A DNA stretch of 11,504 nucleotides from an uncultured Rhodobiaceae bacterium (GTDB lineage Archaea > Thermoplasmatota > Poseidoniia > Poseidoniales > Poseidoniaceae): NCBI GenBank assembly GCA_937911445.1, contig CALDQY010000090.1, positions 1 through 11,504 of the forward strand, written 5' to 3'. Under the pieces are notes generated by a model, which saw only the letters and a list, made by a program, of their open reading frames with translations, ran no database searches and was not told where the DNA came from. Below are positions 5,719 to 11,504 of the stretch, piece by piece. Position 1 is the first letter of the stretch, and each line of letters opens with the position of its first letter. Made by a program: the position numbers and the translations under genes.

Positions 5719-7428
5719 ATGGGCGAGCGCAGTGGTGAGGACGGTCTCCTCGCCCAAGCAGAAATTGCACCGCTCACCGGTCTTGCCGAATCGCTTGGAA
5801 TCGACCGAAACGAATGGATTGGCATTGCGACGCAACCACTTCCCGAAACACTTCGTTTGACTATGAACCACTACGATATGGGATGGACGCGACGAAAACT
5901 CCTCGACATGGGTGCAAAGGAGATTACATGGTCGGTTGGTAACGAAGCATACCAACTTCCATTTGCTCGCGGTCAAGCTCCTCGCGACGGAACAAGAGAA
6001 CTGCTCGCCTTGCTTCACGATACGGGACGCGTAACTCGACAAGAAGCGGCGAGTATGCTTCCCATTCTAGTCCTCGATCCCCAACAGGACGAACTCCTGC
6101 TCGACCTCTGTGCTGCTCCTGGCTCGAAAGCGACCCATGCAGCGGAACGAATGGCACCAAACGGTGTGGTCGTTGCCAACGAACCAATATCTGGTCGTGT
6201 CAACATGCTTGCCAGCAACCGAGGACGTCTTTCACTCCACAACGTGATGATTACGCAACACGATGGTCGTCACGTTGGACGCATCCCAAAACCCGGTTTC
6301 GATGCCATCGTTGCTGATGTACCGTGTACAGGAAGTGCGACGTCTCGCAAAAACAAGGACGTGTGGTGGAGTTGGTCACCAAAAGGTGGACGTACCATGT
6401 TCCAGTTGCAAGTCGACATTGCTTCCAGAGGAGCGCAGTTGCTCCGGCCTGGTGGCATGATGGTTTATTCGACCTGTTCCATCGACCCTGTCGAAAACGA
6501 AGCAGTCATCACAGAGTTGGTTCGTAAATGCCCATGGATGGAGGTTGTTGAGATCGATGAATCCAACGTTGAAGGGTTGGTTTGGCATCAAGGTTTGACC
6601 TCATGGATGCCGCTCGATGAGAACGGGATGGTCCCAGAACAACCTCAAGATGTTCCGTTCTTTGATGAACGATACATGCCACCCAAAGAGCAAGAACTTC
6701 TTGCAGCCTTGTCAAAGACGCGTCGATTGTATCCAATGGACAACAACACGGGAGGATTCTACGTAGCCTTGCTGCGACATCGAGAGGATGCTACGCCTGA
6801 AGGCGTTGCAAAGACATTCATCGATAAGTTGGCTAAGCGACGTGAGGAATCAGGATGGGAGTCACGCCTCCTCGACAAGCCGGGAACCAATCGCCATACC
6901 GTTCATGCTGCTGAGGAGAAAGAAGCCGCCATTGTCATGGAGCAGTGTCAATTGATGGATGCTGGCTTCTCGTGGTGGAAGCGTGGCAAGCGAATGGCTG
7001 TCGCTCCCAAGCTTGTTCATGACCGTATTTGGGCTCAAGAAACGCCAAACAAACGCGGCGATCGATGGCCACCTGGTACCTTCCACCCACTGCAAGTGCT
7101 CCATGTTGGTCTACCTGCATTTGTTTCCAAAAGCGGTAACTGGCGTGCTCGACAGGAATCAATTCCCTTGCTCTACTCGCAACTTTCCGAGAACATCACA
7201 CACATCGAACACGATGTCTTGATGCGGCTTCTCAATGATGAAGCACTCGAACCAGACGTCGTGTTTGGACAACAAGAACCGCCCCAAGGCGCTTTCCTTT
7301 TGCGATGCATGCATCAAACAGGCTCGCTCATCATCAACGCATGGTGTGGGACACGAATCACGCTGATGCTCGACAAGGCTGAACGGCGCTTGTTATCGAT
7401 TCGTTTGGGTTTGGAGGAAGAGGAATGA
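5719..7428 (+). CDS. NSUN2/Trm4-type RNA cytosine-5 methyltransferase with C-terminal extension
   Basis: A 569-residue SAM-dependent RNA m5C methyltransferase of the RsmB/NOP (NSUN) family, probably acting on tRNA. Motif I is LLLDLCAAPGSKATHAAE (residues 127-144), motif IV is DVPCTG with Cys203, and motif VI is YSTCS with Cys253; these are the two cysteines used for release and catalysis. RKNKDVWWSW after motif IV and TRQEAASMLP before motif I closely resemble the human/yeast NSUN2/Trm4 segments. The fold continues past the catalytic domain with GLVWHQGLTSW, a MPPKEQE segment and NTGGFYVALL, all in NSUN2 order. The last ~160 residues (from about 410) resemble the NSUN2 PUA-like C-terminal region (FHPLQVLHVGLPAFV and later). 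Archaeal Trm4 is often only the catalytic core, so the long form is notable. Start ATG 5719 has no strong ribosome site (CAGGGA is weak). The next gene starts inside its stop codon. Confidence 0.95.
   Translation: MGERSGEDGLLAQAEIAPLTGLAESLGIDRNEWIGIATQPLPETLRLTMNHYDMGWTRRKLLDMGAKEITWSVGNEAYQLPFARGQAPRDGTRELLALLHDTGRVTRQEAASMLPILVLDPQQDELLLDLCAAPGSKATHAAERMAPNGVVVANEPISGRVNMLASNRGRLSLHNVMITQHDGRHVGRIPKPGFDAIVADVPCTGSATSRKNKDVWWSWSPKGGRTMFQLQVDIASRGAQLLRPGGMMVYSTCSIDPVENEAVITELVRKCPWMEVVEIDESNVEGLVWHQGLTSWMPLDENGMVPEQPQDVPFFDERYMPPKEQELLAALSKTRRLYPMDNNTGGFYVALLRHREDATPEGVAKTFIDKLAKRREESGWESRLLDKPGTNRHTVHAAEEKEAAIVMEQCQLMDAGFSWWKRGKRMAVAPKLVHDRIWAQETPNKRGDRWPPGTFHPLQVLHVGLPAFVSKSGNWRARQESIPLLYSQLSENITHIEHDVLMRLLNDEALEPDVVFGQQEPPQGAFLLRCMHQTGSLIINAWCGTRITLMLDKAERRLLSIRLGLEEEE
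7413..7417 (+). promoter_or_regulatory. Shine-Dalgarno GGAGG inside the methyltransferase 3' end
   Basis: GGAGG ends 7 bases before ATG 7425. That ATG overlaps the methyltransferase TGA as ATGA, so this site fixes the start and supports translational coupling of the two genes. Confidence 0.75.
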
Positions 7429-8564
7429 AGGCGTACAGTGTCTTGTTCCTTGTTGCTCTCCTTCCGCTCGCATCTGCGGCGACGAGCATTCACATCGAGT
7501 GGGAAGTTGAGCAACCCGTCGATAACGACCGTCGCTACGTCGAGCATTTTCCCAGTTCATCGGTTGAATGCACGAACTGTGTGGAGACAACCGATGATGA
7601 CATCGTCGTGCAATGGTGGCGATACAGCGACCAAACCGGCTCTTCATGGCCTGATGATGATGCGAACCTCCGTGCTGGACTGATGGGTGTTGAGTTGAAT
7701 CAAAGTCGCTCCATCATCAATGGAAACGGTGAGGAAGAACGTCAACATCTCGTCGACGTTCAAGGCACGCTGTCCATTCGCTCCGAACTTGAAAACCAAT
7801 ACTTTCTGGCCGCCAATTTGACGGTTGAACCACTGGTTGACCTTCGCAACGATGTCATCATGCAATTCTTGTTTGTCGAAGAGCACAGCACCGACCAGCA
7901 CGGCCGTGAGCTGTCCTGTCTTGTTCGTGATTTGACTTCAGAAGTTGGTTTCTTCCGAACCGCTGGGAATATCTCAGAAGTGGATGTCATGGTTTCGTAT
8001 GAGCATCTCTTTGCTGCAGGTGTTGATCTTGCCGATGAACGCTATGGGTGGAAGGTCCTCATCGTCGTCATGGGTGCAGAATCGGATTCCGTAGACTCGC
8101 CTGGTGTCATCGCACTCTACGAAACATCGGTACCAACATCGAGCGAACAACTCGACTTCATCGATTACCTACCGCCTATCGTGTTCATCGCAGTCGCCCT
8201 GGTCATCGTGTTCTCTGTCGTTCGTGGTTCCTTCAACCAGGAACATGGCTTACCTGAAATCCGAGCACGGTGGAAAGATGGAAACGATCCAGCCATCACC
8301 ATCGAGATCGACGCCAAGCGTCGTGATGTTGCCATCCAAGGATGTGAAGCCTCTGAACCGTGGTCAATGCGAGGTGGTGTTAAACGAAGCACCATCGAAT
8401 CGGGTTCGTCTACAAACTTCGATGTTCGATTCAAGAAATGGCATGACCATGGCTTGGTTTTGAAGTTGAAGATGGAGGTTGACACCCTTGGTGGATGGAC
8501 TCAAAACATCCGCTTACCACTTCGCAGCAAAGCCGAACGAAGCGTTGAAGATGAGCAAGACTGA
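7425..8564 (+). CDS. Secreted/membrane-anchored hypothetical protein (signal peptide, ectodomain, one TM helix, cytoplasmic domain)
   Basis: I do not recognise this 379-residue protein. The N-terminus is a signal peptide (MKAYSVLFLVALLPLASAA, predicted cleavage near residue 19). An acidic ectodomain runs from about 20 to 245. It contains a Cys pair (ECTNC, 49 and 52) and several N-x-S/T sequons (for example LNQS, NLTV, GNIS) that could be glycosylated. A transmembrane helix follows at about 249-266 (PPIVFIAVALVIVFSVV). The remaining ~110 residues are cytoplasmic and basic, with a beta-rich look (RARWKDGNDPAITIEIDAKRRDVAI and later VRFKKWHDHGLVLKLKMEV). The topology is N-out, C-in. It is coupled to the methyltransferase by an ATGA overlap and followed 9 bases later by the Lrp gene, so it is in the same transcript, although these three functions have no obvious link. 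Confidence 0.85.
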   Translation: MKAYSVLFLVALLPLASAATSIHIEWEVEQPVDNDRRYVEHFPSSSVECTNCVETTDDDIVVQWWRYSDQTGSSWPDDDANLRAGLMGVELNQSRSIINGNGEEERQHLVDVQGTLSIRSELENQYFLAANLTVEPLVDLRNDVIMQFLFVEEHSTDQHGRELSCLVRDLTSEVGFFRTAGNISEVDVMVSYEHLFAAGVDLADERYGWKVLIVVMGAESDSVDSPGVIALYETSVPTSSEQLDFIDYLPPIVFIAVALVIVFSVVRGSFNQEHGLPEIRARWKDGNDPAITIEIDAKRRDVAIQGCEASEPWSMRGGVKRSTIESGSSTNFDVRFKKWHDHGLVLKLKMEVDTLGGWTQNIRLPLRSKAERSVEDEQD

Positions 8565-8573
8565 CGTTGGTTC

Positions 8574-9029
8574 ATGGACCTTGATGCAACCGACCGTGAC
8601 CTCCTAGCAGCATTGCTTGAAGATGCGCGTATCAGCCAACGCGGTCTTGCAAAACGTGTTGGTGTTGCTCAAGGGACCATCACCAATCGATTGCGGCGCC
8701 TCGAAGAGATGGGTGTCATCAAAGGCTACACCGTTCTTCTCGATGCGGAAAGCATCGGTTGGACCATGACCGTTATCACAGGGCTGCGTATTCAGAAAGG
8801 ATCGATGATCGATCTTCAGCAGCAAATCGCTGCAGATCCTCGAGTCTTTGCAGTGTATGATGTAACAGGCGATTACGATTCGATGGTACTCGCACGCGTT
8901 CGTGGTCGAAGAGACCTCGACGATTTGACCAAGACGGTTTTCACTCTGAAAGGTGTTCAGCGCTCCTTTACGCAAGTGGTCTTGAACACGGTCAAAGAGG
9001 ACGGTCGTGTCATTCCACCCAACGAATGA
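8574..9029 (+). CDS. Lrp/AsnC family transcriptional regulator
   Basis: A 151-residue regulator of the leucine-responsive/AsnC family. Residues 1-50 are the winged helix-turn-helix: LDATDRDLLAALLEDARIS, then QRGLAKRVGVAQGTITNRL as turn and recognition helix, then RRLEEMGVIKGYTVLLD. Residues about 65-145 are the RAM (ligand-binding/oligomerisation) domain, with DPRVFAVYDVTGDYDSMVLARVRG holding the typical VxGxYD core and VQRSFTQVVLNTVKEDGRV as last strand. The length is normal. Such proteins form octamers and sense amino acids or other small molecules; the ligand cannot be read here. Start ATG 8574 lies 9 bases after the preceding stop, without a clear Shine-Dalgarno. It could control its own operon or the oxidase operon nearby, but no operator is evident. 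Confidence 0.95.
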   Translation: MDLDATDRDLLAALLEDARISQRGLAKRVGVAQGTITNRLRRLEEMGVIKGYTVLLDAESIGWTMTVITGLRIQKGSMIDLQQQIAADPRVFAVYDVTGDYDSMVLARVRGRRDLDDLTKTVFTLKGVQRSFTQVVLNTVKEDGRVIPPNE

Positions 9030-9031
9030 TG

Positions 9032-9496
9032 TCATTCCTCGTCTTGACGAATGATGGCTTCCATGTCCATGTGAGGGACGAGAGCCCCTGCTAATCCACC
9101 TAAACTTTCGACAACTCGTGTCTCAGGTTTCAGCGTCTTCATCAGATTCTTTCGAAGATCCTCATCGATCATCACATCAAACGATTCGAGGCGACGGCGA
9201 AGGTTGGATTGCAGCTTCCCTCCAGTCCGATCCCAATCCATCAGAAGTGTCATAGTCGAGCGTCTATCATTCGTCCGCGTCCCATATGTTTCGTAAAGAT
9301 ACGCAGCCAAACGGTCCATTCCCCATCCGCGATTAACTACTTCGATGGGGCCTACAAAACCGAGTCGGAGCAAGGCCGCTTTGTCTCTCGGACCTTCGAC
9401 AATGATGGCAAATCCTTCCTCGCGATTGCGGTATCTCGCCTCACCCAAGGCTTTTCCAGCAGACTGGAATCGCTCGATGGTGTTGGTAGGGTCCAT
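9032..9496 (-). CDS. Toprim domain protein (archaeal small Toprim, RNase M5/primase-like)
   Basis: A 154-residue stand-alone Toprim protein. The conserved Glu is in IIVEGPRDKAALLRLG (Glu34), and the DxD motif is in LLMDWDRTGG (Asp87, Asp89). Together they form the metal-binding site shared by DnaG primases, topoisomerases, OLD nucleases and RNase M5. Archaeal genomes often carry such small proteins with an unassigned role, usually called 5S rRNA maturation-like or DnaG-like. The rest (NREEGFA, SNLRRRLESFD, SLGGLAGALV) supports a complete fold. The frame could start at GTG 9517 (seven more residues), but AGGTG at 9502-9506 lies five bases upstream of ATG 9496, and the GTG start would overlap that site, so 9496 is chosen. 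It converges on the Lrp gene with a 2-base gap and is divergent from coxB. Confidence 0.9.
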   Translation of the reverse strand: MDPTNTIERFQSAGKALGEARYRNREEGFAIIVEGPRDKAALLRLGFVGPIEVVNRGWGMDRLAAYLYETYGTRTNDRRSTMTLLMDWDRTGGKLQSNLRRRLESFDVMIDEDLRKNLMKTLKPETRVVESLGGLAGALVPHMDMEAIIRQDEE

Positions 9497-9663
9497 TGTT
9501 GCACCTAAATTGTGCACAGTGGAATCTCACTTGAAGATGTGTGAAATTGCGAAATAACATACATTCATATGATAGAAAAATGAGGAGAAGAATTTCACTC
9601 TGGTGCCCGCTTTACGCCAACGCTTAAAGTGGGCCCTCTCGCCCCTCTAAACAGGGTGCAACC
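9497..9663. promoter_or_regulatory. coxB: Divergent intergenic region with AT-rich core and likely promoters
   Basis: These 167 bases separate the Toprim gene and coxB. Bases about 9541-9597 are clearly AT-rich compared with the coding DNA around them and include an 8-base palindrome TCATATGA at 9565-9572. For coxB, CTTAAA at 9623-9628 is a candidate TATA element: a transcription start about 25 bases downstream would leave a short leader holding GGTG (9655-9658) five bases before ATG 9664. For the Toprim gene, TTATTT on the minus strand at about 9553-9558 is a weaker candidate. Both genes start with almost the same leader, GGTGCAAC[AC]ATG. These promoter calls are inferred from spacing only. 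Confidence 0.45.
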
Positions 9664-10641
9664 ATGCCAGCGGAAGATACCGTTTTCTACGTCCTCTACG
9701 ACAAATACATGTTCTGGTCGATTCTTGTAGCGATTTTCACATTTGGATGGCTCTTTACCGCCATGCTGCGCTACCGTGATGGTGTTGAACCGGACACCAC
9801 AAAACTCGATCACATTGAGGTTGGTGCCTTCCCTGTAGATCGGCACAATACCAAACTGGAAGCTATGTTCTACATCCTTCCAACCATCCTTGTGGTTTGG
9901 CTGACCATCCTTGCCCTCGGCTCCAACACAGCCGTCTGGAATCCTGACACCGAGGACTCCTTCGAAATCAACATCAACGCCTACCAATGGTACTTCGAAT
10001 TCGACTATGCTGAGCAACTCACATGGGAAGATTCCGACACCGGAATCGATGTCCAGTGGGACCAAGGCGTCATGCAAGTTGACGCCTCAGGCAACGCAGA
10101 TGCAGCTAGCATCGAAGTCAAACTCGACAATCAAAAGACCGACTATGAGATCAACAACGGCTCAAGCCTCATGGCCATTCCAGCGACTTACGACCTCGGT
10201 CGACACACCTACGTCAAGGTCTTCGATGCAGAAGGCGCATTAATCCACACATGGGAACACATCCCTCGTGGCCACACCTTCATCACCCCATCTGAGCCAA
10301 TGATCGTTCCTTGCGACCAACTCGTTGATGCGACCATGAAGTCCAAGGGTATCGAGGGCGATGAGCGCAACGTTGGTGTTCAGCACGCTTTCTGGGTCCC
10401 AGAATGGGGTATGAAGGAAGACTTCGTTCCAGGACTCGAGTCAGGTACAACACTCTACTTCATGCCTGACGATGCAGGTACGTTCCCCATCCGCTGTGCT
10501 GAGTACTGCGGTATGCAGCACTCCGTCATGACCGGTCAGGTCATGGTCGTCGCCCCAGAGGGTACAACCTGTGACTACGACTCCGGCGTCAAGAAGTCCA
10601 ACAAAGATTCGTCTGGTGACGATTATGGAGGTGAAATGTGA
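9664..10641 (+). CDS. coxB: Cytochrome c oxidase subunit II (CuA subunit)
   Basis: Subunit II of a haem-copper oxygen reductase, which receives electrons at CuA and passes them to haem a in subunit I. The 325 residues begin with two transmembrane helices (about 16-34, MFWSILVAIFTFGWLFTAML, and 66-86, FYILPTILVVWLTILAL), followed by the extracytoplasmic cupredoxin domain (NINAYQWYFEFDY, HTWEHIPRGH). The CuA ligands are complete: His241 in VQHAFWVPEWG, then Cys278, Glu280, Cys282, His286 and Met289 in CAEYCGMQHSVM. The tail after 300 is polar and acidic and may be disordered. There is an extra segment before His241 (about 216-238, including DQLVDATMKSKGIEGDERN) not usual in bacterial subunit II. 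GGTG at 9655-9658 supports ATG 9664. The stop TGA shares its A with the ATG of the next gene (TGATG), coupling it to the subunit I gene. The electron donor could be cytochrome c or a blue-copper protein. Confidence 0.97.
   Translation: MPAEDTVFYVLYDKYMFWSILVAIFTFGWLFTAMLRYRDGVEPDTTKLDHIEVGAFPVDRHNTKLEAMFYILPTILVVWLTILALGSNTAVWNPDTEDSFEININAYQWYFEFDYAEQLTWEDSDTGIDVQWDQGVMQVDASGNADAASIEVKLDNQKTDYEINNGSSLMAIPATYDLGRHTYVKVFDAEGALIHTWEHIPRGHTFITPSEPMIVPCDQLVDATMKSKGIEGDERNVGVQHAFWVPEWGMKEDFVPGLESGTTLYFMPDDAGTFPIRCAEYCGMQHSVMTGQVMVVAPEGTTCDYDSGVKKSNKDSSGDDYGGEM
10627..10634 (+). promoter_or_regulatory. Strong Shine-Dalgarno GGAGGTGA for the subunit I fusion
   Basis: GGAGGTGA inside the last codons of coxB is a full match to the 16S rRNA tail complement and ends 6 bases before ATG 10641. 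It shows that the ORF beginning at 10641, with its secreted N-terminal domain, has its own intended start. Confidence 0.85.
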
Positions 10642-11504
10642 TGCGACGACGCATTGTCGGCATCCTTTCACTGCTCCTCGTTGCATTGATGATCGTTCCC
10701 CAATTTAGCGCCCTTCCTGGTGGAATTGGTGCTGCTGGAAACGCTGGTTGCTCCTGCCACGCTGGTGGCGATGATGGTTCAACCACCATCCTCGTTGAAG
10801 GCCTTCCTGAGACCTTCAACGCAAGCGAGACCTACGTGTTCACGATCACCCTCGTCAACGACGAGATGATTCTGTATGGAAACACCGAACCAGGCCAAGA
10901 GGGCGATCCTGCAAAGGGTTGGAGCGGTGTCCAAGGTGGATTCCGAATCGTTCTCGAAGGCGGTGGAAGCGTTACGACCATCGACCCATCCTACAGCAAA
11001 GTTGTTGATGGTGGATTAACCCACACCGATGACGGAAACAAATTCCGTTCATGGGACTTTGAATTCCAAGCACCTGTCAGCGATGCTGCAACCGTTGAGA
11101 TGACCATCATCGGTAACGCCGTTAGTGGTGGTGCAATCAGCGGTGGTGCAACCGGCGCTGGTGACGGTACGGCCAACGATTACTGGAACGTTCAGACCGT
11201 TGTTGTCCCAGGATTAAACGCTGAAGCCAAGGGACCTACTGCCCCTCCATTGGTCATTCTTTTGACCGCTGTTGGCCTGTCCATTTCCATTATCCTCCTT
11301 GGAACCATGTGGGTCTTCTACCGACGCAGTCCTGAAACCTTCACCGTTGGAAGTTTCTGGAGCTACCTCAAGCCCTGGTTGACCACAACCGATCACAAGG
11401 AAGTTGGTATCTTGTACTTCTTGTTCGGATTCTTCTTCTTCCTCGTTGGTGGCGTACTTGCACTCTTGTTCCGTATTCAACTTGCAATGCCTGAGAACGA
11501 TTTC
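10641..11504 (+). CDS. coxA: Cytochrome c oxidase subunit I with N-terminal secreted choice-of-anchor-V/Reeler-like domain, 3'-partial
   Basis: The frame runs 288 codons without a stop to the window edge. Residues 1-24 are a signal peptide or anchor (MRRRIVGILSLLLVALMIVP). Residues about 25-190 are an extracytoplasmic domain resembling the choice-of-anchor-V / Reeler-like family: a GAAGNAGCSCHAGG start with Cys37, Cys39 and His40, then a beta-rich part (TYVFTITLVND, GGFRIVLEGG, SWDFEFQAPVSDAATVEM, TIIGNAVSGG). A transmembrane helix follows (about 202-226, PLVILLTAVGLSISIILLG). Residues about 236 on are the N-terminus of subunit I: SYLKPWLTTTDHKEVGILYF, then TM1 (FGFFFFLVGGVLALLFRIQLAMPE). The topology fits: ectodomain out, helix in, short cytoplasmic linker, then subunit I TM1 starting inside. 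Related ectodomains usually carry a CxxCH haem-c motif; here it is CxCH, so haem binding is uncertain. The metal-ligand His residues of subunit I lie beyond the edge. The strong ribosome site and TGATG overlap with coxB support the start. Confidence 0.9.
   Translation, partial: MRRRIVGILSLLLVALMIVPQFSALPGGIGAAGNAGCSCHAGGDDGSTTILVEGLPETFNASETYVFTITLVNDEMILYGNTEPGQEGDPAKGWSGVQGGFRIVLEGGGSVTTIDPSYSKVVDGGLTHTDDGNKFRSWDFEFQAPVSDAATVEMTIIGNAVSGGAISGGATGAGDGTANDYWNVQTVVVPGLNAEAKGPTAPPLVILLTAVGLSISIILLGTMWVFYRRSPETFTVGSFWSYLKPWLTTTDHKEVGILYFLFGFFFFLVGGVLALLFRIQLAMPENDF

Noticed and set aside
9541..9597. Possible dif-like site or origin element in the AT-rich stretch
   Set aside because: Only an 8-base palindrome is present; no 28-base two-arm dif structure or repeated origin-recognition motifs are visible.
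9631..9644. GGGC..GCCC hairpin before coxB as an attenuator or terminator
   Set aside because: A stem of four base pairs without a T-run is too weak to support regulation.
1..11504. CRISPR arrays, tRNA/rRNA genes, insertion sequences
   Set aside because: No regularly spaced direct repeats, no cloverleaf-like segments and no transposase or terminal inverted repeats were found by eye; the recombinase alone does not make a mobile element.

Overview
The window looks like chromosomal DNA of a marine archaeon, most likely of the Marine Group II / Candidatus Poseidoniales type (Thermoplasmatota). The direct evidence for Archaea is a short Sec61-beta type translocon subunit, a single-domain Lrp/AsnC regulator, a stand-alone archaeal-style Toprim protein, and Shine-Dalgarno sites built on GGTGA / GGAGGTGA. 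The group-level placement is inferred from the overall style: a Lys/Ala-rich helix-hairpin-helix protein, many secreted acidic hypotheticals, dense packing and moderate GC. No rRNA or tRNA is present to confirm it.

Layout from left to right. Bases 1-702 hold the catalytic domain of a tyrosine recombinase whose start lies outside the window. A 219-base gap with only weak ORFs follows. A minus-strand gene (922-1395) encodes a helix-hairpin-helix protein with a histone-H1-like Lys/Ala tail. It is divergent from a plus-strand hypothetical gene (1414-2459) that appears to carry a one-base frameshift near its start. The 18 bases between the two start codons form a dyad that supplies a GTGAG ribosome site to each gene. 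Sec61-beta follows (2509-2694). A minus-strand three-gene run (5627 down to 2700) encodes a polytopic membrane protein, a DUF2071 + DCC-family fusion and a small hypothetical protein.

A plus-strand run starts at 5719: an RNA cytosine-5 methyltransferase resembling eukaryotic NSUN2/Trm4 along its whole length, a signal-peptide-bearing single-pass membrane protein whose start overlaps the methyltransferase stop, and an Lrp/AsnC regulator. A Toprim protein (9032-9496, minus) converges on this run. From a short AT-rich divergent region, the terminal oxidase operon begins: coxB (9664-10641), then an ORF that runs off the right edge.

That last ORF is the most unusual object here. It has no stop within the window. 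It starts with a signal peptide, continues with a secreted beta-rich domain of the choice-of-anchor-V/Reeler-like kind with a CSCH motif, then a transmembrane helix, and then enters the N-terminus of haem-copper oxidase subunit I. This looks like a subunit I with a fused extracytoplasmic domain, conceptually parallel to caa3 oxidases, where a cytochrome c domain is fused to subunit II. CoxB carries a complete CuA site, so the encoded enzyme should be a CuA-type oxygen reductase with an extra domain on the electron-input side.
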